Below, piece by piece: positions 34,708 to 44,189 of a stretch of 64,000 nucleotides of DNA; the stretch's first letter is position 1, and every line of letters starts with the position of its first letter. A model generated the notes under the pieces. It worked only from the letters and a program-made list of their open reading frames with translations. It did no database searches and had not been told where the DNA came from. The stretch covers positions 940,501 through 1,004,500 of the forward strand of contig NZ_CP092471.1 in assembly GCF_026168555.1 (NCBI RefSeq), written 5' to 3'. The position numbers were made by a program, and so were the translations under genes. Source of the DNA: Qipengyuania spongiae (GTDB lineage: Bacteria; Pseudomonadota; Alphaproteobacteria; Sphingomonadales; Sphingomonadaceae).

Positions 34708-37700
34708 CAGTAGTTCTTCCGGTAGCGCACGTTGACGTTGGTCGTACCCGAACCGCCGGCCTGGCTCAGGATCGACAGCGCCGGAGTGAGCGCGACCTCG
34801 AGCTGGGTGGCGGTGAAGCCGCGCGCGTCGGTGATGAATTCCACATAGACATCGTCTGTGATGTACTGGCCCACGGCAAGCGCGGTGCCGCGCCCTTGCG
34901 TCTCGTCGCCGCCGAGGATGCGGAGCCGGTCGACGCCCGCCGCCGAACGCAGCTTGCCAAGTGGATTAAGCCCGCCGCCCGATCCGCGCAGCGAATTGAG
35001 CGAAGCGGCGAGCTGGACCGCTTGCAAGGTGGATAGGTTGCCGATCGAGCTGCCGAACAGGATGCGCGCGAGAATCTCGTCCTGCGGCAAGCCCGGCACG
35101 CTGGAGAAGGCGATCTGCGGGTCCATGGCGCGGCCCGTGACGTTCACGGTGACGGTCACGTCCTCGATATCCTCGCTCGCGGCGAGCGTGATGACCGGGT
35201 CGATCGCGGCACCGCCGGTAAAGCGCACGCGGCCTTCGTTGAGCTCGAAGGATCGGCCGGCGAAGCCCAGCGTGCCGCGCACGAGCTCGACCGTCCCGGT
35301 GACACGCGGTGCGGTGCTGGTTCCGCCGAGATTGAGATCGGCGCTCCATTCGCTCTCGAGACCCATGCCCGACACGTAGAGCTGCTCGGGCGCGGACAGG
35401 GCGATATCGAGACGCAGCTGGTCGAAGATGCCGGGCGAGGGCTGGGCCGGTTCGTCGCCGGTAATGCGTTGCGGGCCACGGGGCGGCTTGAAGCGCACGC
35501 CGGTCAGTTCTGGCACCTCGGCCGCGCCCTGCCGGACGATTTGGTAGCGGGTCTCGGGCAGTGTCAACTGGCCCGAGATGAGCGCGGTCTGGCCGGCTTC
35601 CTTGCTGAGCCGCAGCTGGCCCGTGGCCGAAGCGGCGAGCGCGTCGCTACGGGCGAGGCGTGCATCATCGAGGGCGACGGCGAGGTTCATGGGATAGCCG
35701 CGGTCTGCCGCCAGACTGACGAAGCCTTGTGCCGAAACGGTGCCGTCGCCCGCGGTGGCGTTCAGCTGCTCGAGCTCGAAACGGTCGCCGGAGAAGCGGC
35801 CGCGTAGCGCCATGTTGGAAAGGCGTGTGCCGTAAGTCTGGTTCTCGTAAGTCAGGCTGCTCGCCCGCACGATGCCGGTAAGTTCTGGATCCTGGACGCG
35901 GCCGGAGAAATCGGCCGCGAGACCGATCGGTCCGGACAGGCGCTGATCGGGCTGGCCGGCGAAGGAGAACAGCGTGTCCGCCGGACCGTTGTAACGGATG
36001 CCGCCCGACAGCGGCGCGGCGAGGAGGCGGGTCGTCCAGCTGCCCGAACCGGGCGGCAGCGGATTGAGCGAGGCAACCAGACGGCCGATCACGCTGCCCC
36101 GGCGCCGCATGACAGCGCGTGCCTCGCCCCCGTCCGCAAGCAACTTGCCGACGAAATTGATATCGAGCGGCTGACTCACCGAAACGGCGGTGGTTCGCGT
36201 GAAATTATCGATCTGCAAGCGCGCATCCGCACGCGGGAAGGCGTTTGGATTGGCCTGCGCGAAATCGAGGCTGCCGGTGGCGGTTCCGTCGAGGCCGAGG
36301 CCGGGAACGAAGGCGTTCACCAGTTCGAGGTCGAGCGATTCAAGGCGGCTCTGGAGCCTGATCCCATCGCCATATGTGCCGGCGAGGCGGACATTGCCCT
36401 GCCCGAAATCGATGCGGGTGGGGAGCAGTTCGTAGCTGCCTTCGCCCGGCACGATCCGCATCGGGTTGACCGTGCGGAAATCGATTCCGCGTACCCGCCC
36501 TTGCAATGCCGCCCGCCACAGATCCGGTGCAAGCTCGGCATTGGCGGCGACGCGGAAGGGCACGCCGCTGACACCCTCGGCCAGCACGCGTGCCTTGCCG
36601 CGACCGTCACGGTAGTCGATCTTGGCCCGCGCGGCGGTGAGGTTGAGGCTGCCGAAGCGGGTCTGCGCGAGCTGCGCGTCGGCGACGACATAGGGCGTGT
36701 CGTACAGCACCACCCGTGCATCGACGATAGCCGATCCGATCGAGAGCTGCGCCGGGCCGGGCAAGGTGGTGTTCTGCGCCCGCAGATTGACCAGCGCTTC
36801 TTGATACTGGCCCTGTGCGTCCAATCGGACCACGCCGCCGAGGCCGCGGCCATTGGCAGTCAGCCGGCCGGCGAAAGGCCCTGCGGGCGTCTGGCGCAGC
36901 GACCCGGCGAAGTCGATCCCCGCGAGATTGGCGCTGGCGATGTCGAGCGTGAGCTGCGGCCCGGTGCCGAGCACCACGTCGGCGGTCAGCGGGCCGTAAT
37001 CGGTGTCGGCGGTCGCATCGAGGCGGTAGCCGTTGGGCGCGCCGTTGATGTTGGCGCGCAGATTGGCGAGGCCGATGCCGAACCCGGGTCGTTCCGCCGT
37101 AATGGTGGCGCGTGGATCGGCGATCGTCCCGGCAAGCCGCACGCCGACCGCACCGTATTGCTCCGTCACCCCGTCGGCGTTGAAGGCGATGGTACCGTCG
37201 GGAGCGTAGCTGCCCGAGCCCTGCGTGATGCGGACCTGCGGCGAGGTAAGGCGCAGATTGCGGAAACGGGCGATCCCGTCGCCGCCATAACGCACATCGG
37301 CCGAGGCGACGAGATTGCCGCCGAGGAAGTCCCGAACGCTTTCGTTGAGCAGGCGGGTCGAACGCGCGCGCACCCGGCCCGCGAGCGAATAGCCCGACGG
37401 TTCGGTCTGCAGGTCGATATCGGTCTCGATGTTGAAGACGCCGACGCTTTCGACCCGGTAATTGTCGATCCGCCCGTCGATCGCGCCGGTATAGAGGCCG
37501 GTCGACATGTCGGCGAGGAGGATCACGTTCGCGTCGATCCGGTCCGACCGCACGCGCATGTTGTCCGACAGGATGCGCGTTCCCTCGATCGCGATGTCGC
37601 CATCGAGCCGGACATTGGCGAGCGTGCCGCCCGCCACGGTGTCGAGCCCGGTGATCCGCGCCGCGCGCGCCTGAACGGGGATGAGGATGCGGTCGGCATT

Positions 37701-38966
37701 GACCTCCGCCGCGCCGCTGGCGGTGAAGTTCTGCAGGCCCATGTCGTTCATCACGAGGCGAGCGGCGTTCAATTCGTAACGCACGCCGGGCGTCGCGAAA
37801 TCGCCCTCGAGCAGCAATTGGCCGCGCAATCCGCTGCCCGAAAGATTTGGCGCGATGGCCGAAGGCTTGAGCAGCACGAAACCCAGACGCAATTCGTCGA
37901 ACACGCTTTCGGCGAGATCGACGACGCCGTTGGTGTTCAGGCGGAAGGCGTCGCTGGAGACGCCGCCGGCGAGATCCACGCGGCGCTCGTCGAGCGCGGC
38001 TGTGAGGTCAACATCCAGGATCGGGCCGAGCAGGGTCGCGGTCGGCCCTTCGAACAGGCGCGCCACGCGGGTCGGACCGTACAGCATGAAGGTGCCGTCC
38101 CGTGCGGCGAGGCGCAAGCGCGCGAATTCCGTGCCGGCGAAATTGGCATCGAGCCTGCCGTTCCAGTTGGTCCAGGTTCCTGCGCCGTTCAGCTGTACCC
38201 GCAACGGTTCGGTGAGCCCTGCGAGCGCCGCGATCACGCCGTCGCCGGGTGCATCGAGATCGAGATCAAGATCGAGCTTGTTGTCTTCCGGCACGGCGTC
38301 CAGCGCGAGCGCGATCCGGTCGCCTCCGGCGCGGCCCTGTCCAGCAATCGTGCGCCCGTCGAGCGTGACCTGCGCGCGGCCGCTGGCGATATGTGCCTCG
38401 CCCGCCAGGCTCGCGACGCGCTGTTCACCGCTGACCGGGGCTTCGGCCACGAAGCGGTTGATCCGCAGTTCATCGATATCGATGTCGAGATCGGGCAGCA
38501 GCGGATCGTTGCTCGGCGGCGTCTCGTTGAAGGTCGGCAGACGCAGCAGCGTCACCCGTTCGGCAGTGAGCGAGCGAACGTCGACATGGCTGTTGATGAA
38601 GGCGAAAGGCCGCCAGTCGACCCGCAATTCGGGCGAGGTCAGGAAAGCGCCGGTCGGGTCCGACAAGCTGAAATCGTGCAGGACCATCTCGCCATAGAGC
38701 GATCCCTCGATCCGGCCGATGCCGATCTCCATCCCGGTCTCGAATTCCAGCCCCTCGATCTGGTTGACCACGAAGCGGCGGCCGGGGCCGGTGTCGAGAA
38801 GGAGGACCGCAGCGATGATGAGCGCGACGAGCGAGGCGAGGACGATGGCGGTCCATTTAAGGATCGTGCGGCCGCGATGGCGGCGCTCGGCCGGTGCCTC
38901 TTCCATCGGCTCATCCACTGGTGCGTCGATCGGCTCGTCGCGGACGGGTTCGATATTCTCGGCCAT
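34707..38966 (-). CDS. tamB: Translocation and assembly module inner-membrane protein TamB
   Basis: A 1419-residue AsmA-like bridge protein. An N-terminal transmembrane helix (about residues 36-57, TAIVLASLVALIIAAVLLL) follows an acidic cytosolic leader. A very long repetitive beta-strand region (lipid-conducting groove) ends in the TamB/DUF490 C-terminal domain with RILFGSSIGNLSTLQAVQLA. TamB works with TamA in outer-membrane protein insertion and glycerophospholipid transport. The ATG at 38966 overlaps the tamA stop; the longer open frame to 39710 is antisense-quality shadow within tamA. It overlaps the small lipoprotein gene downstream. Confidence 0.93.
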   Translation of the reverse strand: MAENIEPVRDEPIDAPVDEPMEEAPAERRHRGRTILKWTAIVLASLVALIIAAVLLLDTGPGRRFVVNQIEGLEFETGMEIGIGRIEGSLYGEMVLHDFSLSDPTGAFLTSPELRVDWRPFAFINSHVDVRSLTAERVTLLRLPTFNETPPSNDPLLPDLDIDIDELRINRFVAEAPVSGEQRVASLAGEAHIASGRAQVTLDGRTIAGQGRAGGDRIALALDAVPEDNKLDLDLDLDAPGDGVIAALAGLTEPLRVQLNGAGTWTNWNGRLDANFAGTEFARLRLAARDGTFMLYGPTRVARLFEGPTATLLGPILDVDLTAALDERRVDLAGGVSSDAFRLNTNGVVDLAESVFDELRLGFVLLKPSAIAPNLSGSGLRGQLLLEGDFATPGVRYELNAARLVMNDMGLQNFTASGAAEVNADRILIPVQARAARITGLDTVAGGTLANVRLDGDIAIEGTRILSDNMRVRSDRIDANVILLADMSTGLYTGAIDGRIDNYRVESVGVFNIETDIDLQTEPSGYSLAGRVRARSTRLLNESVRDFLGGNLVASADVRYGGDGIARFRNLRLTSPQVRITQGSGSYAPDGTIAFNADGVTEQYGAVGVRLAGTIADPRATITAERPGFGIGLANLRANINGAPNGYRLDATADTDYGPLTADVVLGTGPQLTLDIASANLAGIDFAGSLRQTPAGPFAGRLTANGRGLGGVVRLDAQGQYQEALVNLRAQNTTLPGPAQLSIGSAIVDARVVLYDTPYVVADAQLAQTRFGSLNLTAARAKIDYRDGRGKARVLAEGVSGVPFRVAANAELAPDLWRAALQGRVRGIDFRTVNPMRIVPGEGSYELLPTRIDFGQGNVRLAGTYGDGIRLQSRLESLDLELVNAFVPGLGLDGTATGSLDFAQANPNAFPRADARLQIDNFTRTTAVSVSQPLDINFVGKLLADGGEARAVMRRRGSVIGRLVASLNPLPPGSGSWTTRLLAAPLSGGIRYNGPADTLFSFAGQPDQRLSGPIGLAADFSGRVQDPELTGIVRASSLTYENQTYGTRLSNMALRGRFSGDRFELEQLNATAGDGTVSAQGFVSLAADRGYPMNLAVALDDARLARSDALAASATGQLRLSKEAGQTALISGQLTLPETRYQIVRQGAAEVPELTGVRFKPPRGPQRITGDEPAQPSPGIFDQLRLDIALSAPEQLYVSGMGLESEWSADLNLGGTSTAPRVTGTVELVRGTLGFAGRSFELNEGRVRFTGGAAIDPVITLAASEDIEDVTVTVNVTGRAMDPQIAFSSVPGLPQDEILARILFGSSIGNLSTLQAVQLAASLNSLRGSGGGLNPLGKLRSAAGVDRLRILGGDETQGRGTALAVGQYITDDVYVEFITDARGFTATQLEVALTPALSILSQAGGSGTTNVNVRYRKNY

Positions 38967-41302
38967 CAGAAGGCCTGCCCGATCGAGACGTAGACCGCGA
39001 AGCTGCTTTCGCCCGGCTGGCGGTCGAGCGGCATGGCGACGTCGAAGCGCAGCGGGCCGAAATTGGTGTAATACCGCCCGCCGATGCCCGCACCGTAGCG
39101 CAGGTTCGAGAAATCGGGGGTCGTGTCTTCGTAGACCTGGCCGGCATCGACGAAGCCGACAACGCCGAAATTGCCGAAGCGGTAGCGCACTTCGGCTCCG
39201 ACTTCGTTCAGGCTGAGGCCGCCAATCGGCCGGAAATAGGTGGGATCGGCATCTTCGTCGGGGTCGTCCGGATCGAAATCGGGATTGGCGAGCTCGACTT
39301 TCGGGCCGAGTTCCTGGAAGCCGAAGCCGCGCACCGATCCGCCGCCCCCGGCATAGAAACGCCGCGACGGAGCAAGGTCGAAGCGATCGATGCCCTGGAT
39401 CGTGCCCACCCGGACGCGGCCGGCAAGGACGATGGCGTCGGTCGCCGAGTAATAGGCCGAGGCGTCCAGCCGCGCGCGGACATAGGGCGTGAAGCCGTCC
39501 TGAAGCGAGCCTTCCGGTTCGACCAGCGCGGTCACGCGGAAGCCGCGTGTCGCGTCGAGCAGGCTGTCGGTGCGATCCACGCCGATCTGCCCGGTCAGAC
39601 CGCCGATGAAGAAGGTCCGCCGGTCGAGTTCGCCGAGGTCGAAATCGAAATCCTGCTCGTTGGTTCCGATCAGGCGAATGCCGTAGGCATAGGTGAAGGG
39701 CTTCTGCCACAGCGGAGTGGAATCGTAGCTGATCAGCGCGGAGAGCTGGCCGGTAAAGGCCTCGAACGCTGCATAGTCGGAGCGCAGCGCATCGGCGCGC
39801 AACTGGAAGGTGCGGTCGCGTCGCCCGGCGTTGGAGCGGCGGAAGGTCACGCCCGCGCCCTGTTCCTGCGTGCCGGCGACGACGCTACCGACGAGCGCCC
39901 CTTCGGGCGGGAAAAGGTTGCGATGGGTCCAGCTGCCTTCCACGCGGAAGCCCTGTCCGGTGCCGTAACCCGCGCTTCCCGCGAGCGTGCGGGGCGGGCC
40001 GGCATCCTGTTCCACCAGGATGGTCGCGTATTCGGTGCCGTCGCCCGCGGCCTCGCCGGTCTGCTGAGGCACGACAGAAATGGTGTTGAACAGGCCGGTG
40101 GCGACGAGCGCCTGCCGCAGATCGTCGACATCGCGGCTGTCGTAGAGCTCGCCGCGCTCGAACCGAGCGAGCACTTCGACATGCTCTGCGTCGAAAGCGA
40201 GATCGCCGGTCGTCTCGATCCCCCCAAACCGAGCGCGCGGGCCGACCTCGATCGGCAGGGTGTAGACGCCGTCGTTGGTGTCCTGATCGAGCAGGATGTC
40301 CCGCTGACCGACGGTCGCGAAGGGATAGCCGTTTTCGGGCAGTCGCACGGCGACATTGGCCTCGGCCCCCTGAACCCGCTCGGCGATGATGGGTTCGCCG
40401 ACTTCCAGCGCGAGGTTGCTGGTGATGAGATCGGCCGGCTCGACCGGATTGGCCTGAATCACGATGTCGGAGAAGACGAAGCGATCGCCCGGCACGACTT
40501 CCAGCACGGCGGTGAGCGGCTGGCCGGTGACATCCTCGGACCGGTCGATGCGGGTGGCGACGCTCGCCTCGTACCAGCCTTCCGAGGCGAGGATGCGCTG
40601 CATCAGTGCGCTGTCTTCCGTCAGCCGCGCGGCGACCTGCGCGACATTCGCCGCTTCCCCGTCGCCATCCTCCAGGGCCGAGAGGTCCTCGAACATGCCG
40701 GCGAGATCGGTATCGGTGTCCTCGTCCGCCGGTTCCAGGCCTTCTATGCGCACACCATAGGCGACTTCGACGACTTCCTCGTCAGTCGCATCTTCGGCGA
40801 ATTCGACTGCGGTGGCCTCGAATGTCTCGAGCGGAGGCAGCGGGGCGGCGAGTTCCGCGTCGCGGATCGGGGCATCGCCAATCTCCTCGACCGGATCGCC
40901 ATCGGCCAGAGCGGGATCGCCGAGCGGTGCCTCCGCCCCTTCGACGGGATCGGCGTCGGCTTGCTCGGCAGCAATGCGGCGTTCGAAATCCTCGATCGAT
41001 TCGAGCGGCCCTTCGAGATCGCCGTCCTCTGCCGGGTCGATCGGGGGAACAGCCTCTTCGAACTCGTCATCGGGTATGATCGGCTCGACCTGCGGCAGAT
41101 CGGCATCCGCCGGGGGGGCGGGGACGGCAATGTCCGTTGCCGCATCGTCGGGAGCTTGCGGCCGCGGGTCGGCGGTCTGCGCGCAGAGCACGTTGCTCTG
41201 CAAGGCGAGCGCGAGCGCGCTGCCCCCGATAAACGTGCGCCGCCGCCCGGCACAAGTACCGCGCTTGACCGTTAGACGCGAGAACGACCCCATTCGCACC
41301 AT
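38966..41302 (-). CDS. tamA: Autotransporter assembly factor TamA (Omp85 family)
   Basis: A 778-residue outer-membrane protein. A basic signal region and hydrophobic core (about residues 22-41) are followed by an unusual acidic, Ala/Pro/Asp/Glu-rich stretch of about 145 residues (about 42-185). Then come POTRA domains (LTEDSALMQRILASEGWY; VRLPENGYPFA) and a C-terminal barrel with GGGGSVRGFGFQELGP, the Omp85 lid-lock motif, ending in terminal Phe. The start is ATG at 41302 or 41293; neither has a strong ribosome site. The gene is divergent from the YihY gene with 19 bases between starts, and overlaps tamB by one base. Confidence 0.9.
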   Translation of the reverse strand: MVRMGSFSRLTVKRGTCAGRRRTFIGGSALALALQSNVLCAQTADPRPQAPDDAATDIAVPAPPADADLPQVEPIIPDDEFEEAVPPIDPAEDGDLEGPLESIEDFERRIAAEQADADPVEGAEAPLGDPALADGDPVEEIGDAPIRDAELAAPLPPLETFEATAVEFAEDATDEEVVEVAYGVRIEGLEPADEDTDTDLAGMFEDLSALEDGDGEAANVAQVAARLTEDSALMQRILASEGWYEASVATRIDRSEDVTGQPLTAVLEVVPGDRFVFSDIVIQANPVEPADLITSNLALEVGEPIIAERVQGAEANVAVRLPENGYPFATVGQRDILLDQDTNDGVYTLPIEVGPRARFGGIETTGDLAFDAEHVEVLARFERGELYDSRDVDDLRQALVATGLFNTISVVPQQTGEAAGDGTEYATILVEQDAGPPRTLAGSAGYGTGQGFRVEGSWTHRNLFPPEGALVGSVVAGTQEQGAGVTFRRSNAGRRDRTFQLRADALRSDYAAFEAFTGQLSALISYDSTPLWQKPFTYAYGIRLIGTNEQDFDFDLGELDRRTFFIGGLTGQIGVDRTDSLLDATRGFRVTALVEPEGSLQDGFTPYVRARLDASAYYSATDAIVLAGRVRVGTIQGIDRFDLAPSRRFYAGGGGSVRGFGFQELGPKVELANPDFDPDDPDEDADPTYFRPIGGLSLNEVGAEVRYRFGNFGVVGFVDAGQVYEDTTPDFSNLRYGAGIGGRYYTNFGPLRFDVAMPLDRQPGESSFAVYVSIGQAF

Positions 41303-41321
41303 TCATCCAAAGGAAGCCAGC

Positions 41322-42437
41322 TTGGCCTCGAACGTTACCGAACCCGTAACCGATCACCCCGCCGAAGCTGTGGATGGCCACTATCCCGACCCGGAAAACG
41401 CCTCATCGCTCAATCAAGCACCGGGAGCAACCGCCAAATCGCCTTGGGCAATGCCTTGGCCCGCATGGAAAATTATCCTCAAGCGGGTGTATACGATGTG
41501 GGGGTTCCACAATCTGTCACTGCTGGGGGCCGGCGTCGCCTTCTTCACCTTTCTGGCTCTCACTCCGCTGATTGCGGCGACCGTGATGATCTACGGGCTG
41601 GTCGGCGACGTCGCCATGGTGCAGCGGCAGATCGGATCGCTTACCACTGTCCTGCCGGGCGAGGCGCGTGCCCTGATCGAGGACCAGCTCATCGGCGCGG
41701 TGACAACGAGTTCGGGCGTTACGGGCTTTGCTCTCGTGATCGCGCTCATCTTCGCCGTCTATGGCGGAATGCGCGCCGCCAATGGCCTGATCGGCGCGCT
41801 CAATATCATCAACGAAGAGCACGAGACGCGCGGCATCGTCCCGCTCACACTACGCGTCGCGGCACTGACTTTGGCCGCAATCCTCATCGCTCTGGTGGGC
41901 ATCGCCAGTGCCGGCACTTTCGCCTGGTTGCAGACACAGGCCGAAGGAATGATCGGCGGCGGGTGGGAATTCCTCTTCAAGATACTCGCCTGGAGCGTAT
42001 CCATCCTGCTCGGCAGCGCGGGCTTCGCACTGATCATGCGATATGGCCCCGACCGCAGCCCCGCACGCTGGCGCTGGCTGGCGCCCGGCGCTTTGCTGGC
42101 GACCATCCTGTGGATCGCCATCAGTTTCGGATTTGCCCTTTATGTCGCCTATGTCAGCGACTATAACGCGACCTACGGATCGCTTTCGGCGATCGTCGTC
42201 TTCTTGATGTGGCTGTTCCTGAGCGCCTACGGGGTTCTCGCCGGAGCGCTGCTCAATGCCGAGATCGAACGCCAGACCACGGTTGACACCACCACCGGCG
42301 AACCACTTCCGGCTGGCGAGCGTGGAGCGGTTCTGGCGGACATCGCCGAAGGCCACCTGACGATCGACCAGTGGCTGGAAAAGAGCCAGAGGCGCGCGAC
42401 GAGGCGTGCTGCCCGAAAAGTGGCCAGCAAGACCTGA
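41322..42437 (+). CDS. YihY/BrkB family membrane protein
   Basis: A 371-residue inner-membrane protein with six predicted helices (about residues 60-330). The family hallmark is GAGVAFFTFLALTPLIAA near the N-terminus, and later VFLMWLFLSAYGVLAGALLNAEIER. YihY/BrkB proteins were once called ribonuclease BN in error; their transport or envelope role is unclear. The start is TTG at 41322 with AAGGAAG 6-7 bases before it; there is no in-frame ATG until 41450, within the conserved region, and the frame further upstream lies in tamA. A basic tail (QRRATRRAARK) closes it. Confidence 0.85.
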   Translation: MASNVTEPVTDHPAEAVDGHYPDPENASSLNQAPGATAKSPWAMPWPAWKIILKRVYTMWGFHNLSLLGAGVAFFTFLALTPLIAATVMIYGLVGDVAMVQRQIGSLTTVLPGEARALIEDQLIGAVTTSSGVTGFALVIALIFAVYGGMRAANGLIGALNIINEEHETRGIVPLTLRVAALTLAAILIALVGIASAGTFAWLQTQAEGMIGGGWEFLFKILAWSVSILLGSAGFALIMRYGPDRSPARWRWLAPGALLATILWIAISFGFALYVAYVSDYNATYGSLSAIVVFLMWLFLSAYGVLAGALLNAEIERQTTVDTTTGEPLPAGERGAVLADIAEGHLTIDQWLEKSQRRATRRAARKVASKT

Positions 42438-42443
42438 AGGTTG

Positions 42444-42470
42444 CCGATCCTTCATGTGCCTCAGGATCGG
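42444..42470. terminator. Hairpin after the YihY gene
   Basis: CCGATCCT/AGGATCGG (8-bp stem, 11-base loop) begins 6 bases after the YihY-family stop codon. No U-run follows, but position and stem strength suggest transcription stops here. A second inverted repeat, CGGCGC/GCGCCG (42484-42489 with 42505-42510), lies between it and the aldehyde oxidoreductase genes. Confidence 0.45.
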
Positions 42471-42576
42471 CCGGAAGGGTAGGCGGCGCCTTTTCGGAGC
42501 TTTCGCGCCGTACGATCATTGATACACCTCTGCCTCCCCCTCAGTGGGTGTCGGCAGCGATGCCTTGGAGAATACG

Positions 42577-43233
42577 ATGCCTGACAATGGGCCCGACAAT
42601 GGATTCCTCGATATCTCTCGCCGGGGGATGCTGGCAGGCAGTGTCGGCTCGGCCGCGCTCGCGCAGGCATCGATCCTGCGCGCGCAACAATCGGCTCCAG
42701 GATCGGCTTCCAGCAATAAAGGACCTGCCACGATGCGCGTCAGCATGACTGTCAACGGAAAGGCACAGGAGGTCGATCTCGACACCCGCACCACGCTTCT
42801 CGACACGCTGCGCGAGCACCTGAAGCTCACCGGCACCAAGAAAGGCTGCGACCACGGCCAGTGCGGCGCCTGCACGGTGATGGTGAATGGCGAGCGGATC
42901 AATTCCTGCCTCAGCCTCGCGGTCCAGCATGACGGGGACGAGGTGACGACGATCGAGGGGCTCGGTACGCCCGACGATCTTCACCCGATGCAGGACGCGT
43001 TCGTCGAGCATGACGGCTATCAGTGCGGCTACTGCACGCCCGGCCAGATCTGCTCGGCTGTCGCGGTGCTGGAGGAAATCCGCAATGGCATTCCCAGCCA
43101 TGTGACCGACGATCTCACCGGGCCGATGCGCTTCACGGAGATCGAGATGCGTGAACGCATGAGCGGCAATATCTGCCGCTGCGGAGCCTATTCCAATATT
43201 GCTGGAGCGATGGCGCAAGTGGCGGAGGCCTGA
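42577..43233 (+). CDS. paoA: Aldehyde oxidoreductase [2Fe-2S] subunit, Tat-exported (PaoA-like)
   Basis: A 218-residue electron-transfer subunit of a xanthine-oxidase-family molybdoenzyme. A twin-arginine signal (SRRGML at residues 14-19, then hydrophobic [12 protein letters not shown]) exports the folded complex to the periplasm. The first [2Fe-2S] centre is [12 protein letters not shown] with a later NSC; the second is [10 protein letters not shown] with CRCG. Architecture and order match E. coli PaoABC, which oxidises aromatic aldehydes. The ATG at 42577 follows a GGAG site; a GTG at 42544 is possible. Confidence 0.9.
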   Translation: MPDNGPDNGFLDISRRGMLAGSVGSAALAQASILRAQQSAPGSASSNKGPATMRVSMTVNGKAQEVDLDTRTTLLDTLREHLKLTGTKKGCDHGQCGACTVMVNGERINSCLSLAVQHDGDEVTTIEGLGTPDDLHPMQDAFVEHDGYQCGYCTPGQICSAVAVLEEIRNGIPSHVTDDLTGPMRFTEIEMRERMSGNICRCGAYSNIAGAMAQVAEA

Positions 43234-43234
43234 G

Positions 43235-44185
43235 ATGCGAAGCTTTACCTACGAACGCGCCGCCAGTGCCGCCGATGCCGCCCAGGCCGTGGCCGCGACG
43301 AAAGGCGCCAAGTTCATCGCCGGCGGGACAAACCTGCTCGACCTGATGAAGCTCGAGATCGAACGTCCAACCCATCTGGTGGACGTGCAGGACCTGGGAC
43401 TCGACGAGGTCGAGGAAACCGAGGAAGGCGGGCTCAGGATCGGGACGCTTGTGTCCAACACGGCTCTGTCCGCCCATCCGAAGATCCGGAGCGACTATGC
43501 GGTGCTTACCCGCGCGATTCAGGCGGGGGCCTCGGGGCAGTTGCGCAACAAAGCGACGACCGGGGGCAACATGCTTCAGCGCACCCGCTGCTCCTATTTC
43601 TACGACACCAACATGCCGTGCAACAAGCGCAAGCCGGGCGACGGTTGCGCTGCCATTCGCGGTTTTTCGCGGCAATTGGGCGTGATCGGCATTTCCGATT
43701 CCTGCATCGCGACCTATCCGGGCGACATGGCGGTCGCCATGCGCGTGCTCGACGCGGTGGTCGAGACGGTGAAACCGGACGGTACGCAGCGCGCGATCCC
43801 TGCGGCCGATTTCCACCTTCTGTGGGGCGACACGCCGCATATCGAGACCGCGCTCGAACCAGGCGAGATCATCACCCATGTGCGCCTGCCCGCGCCGCTC
43901 GGCGGCCAGCATTTCTACAGCAAGGTTCGCGACCGGCGCTCCTACGCCTTCGCACTCGTTTCCGTGGCGGCGATTATCCAGGACGACGGCACCGGGCAGG
44001 TGGCGTTCGGCGGTGTCGCGCCGCGTCCGTGGCGCCTGCCGGAAGCTGACGCGCAATTACGCAACGGCGCGGCCGCCGTGGTCCGCGTGGCCTTTGCCGA
44101 TGCGCGGCCGACCGAAGACAACAAGTTCAAGATCCCGCTTGCCGAGCGCACGCTGGCGGGCATTCTGGCGGAAGCGAGAGGCTAA
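43235..44185 (+). CDS. paoB: Aldehyde oxidoreductase FAD subunit with [4Fe-4S] insertion (PaoB-like)
   Basis: A 316-residue FAD-binding subunit. [20 protein letters not shown] and [16 protein letters not shown] are the FAD-site motifs. A Cys-rich insertion ([22 protein letters not shown]) provides the ligands for a [4Fe-4S] cluster, a feature of the PaoB group that plain xanthine dehydrogenase FAD subunits lack. The ATG at 43235 comes one base after the paoA stop. Electron flow would be molybdenum centre to [2Fe-2S] to FAD. Confidence 0.91.
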   Translation: MRSFTYERAASAADAAQAVAATKGAKFIAGGTNLLDLMKLEIERPTHLVDVQDLGLDEVEETEEGGLRIGTLVSNTALSAHPKIRSDYAVLTRAIQAGASGQLRNKATTGGNMLQRTRCSYFYDTNMPCNKRKPGDGCAAIRGFSRQLGVIGISDSCIATYPGDMAVAMRVLDAVVETVKPDGTQRAIPAADFHLLWGDTPHIETALEPGEIITHVRLPAPLGGQHFYSKVRDRRSYAFALVSVAAIIQDDGTGQVAFGGVAPRPWRLPEADAQLRNGAAAVVRVAFADARPTEDNKFKIPLAERTLAGILAEARG

Positions 44186-44189
44186 AGGC

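Noticed and set aside
36501..38993. 830-residue open frame on the plus strand opposite tamB
   Set aside because: Antisense to tamB over its whole length, Arg/Ala/Gly/Asp-rich, no signal or domain; a shadow.
38967..39710. Upstream extension of tamB by about 250 codons
   Set aside because: The extension lies inside tamA in another frame, has Arg-rich shadow composition, and the start at 38966 overlaps the tamA stop in the TGATG manner seen throughout the window.
38894..41275. 793-residue open frame on the plus strand opposite tamA
   Set aside because: Same reasoning: antisense shadow of a G+C-rich gene with strong Omp85 motifs.
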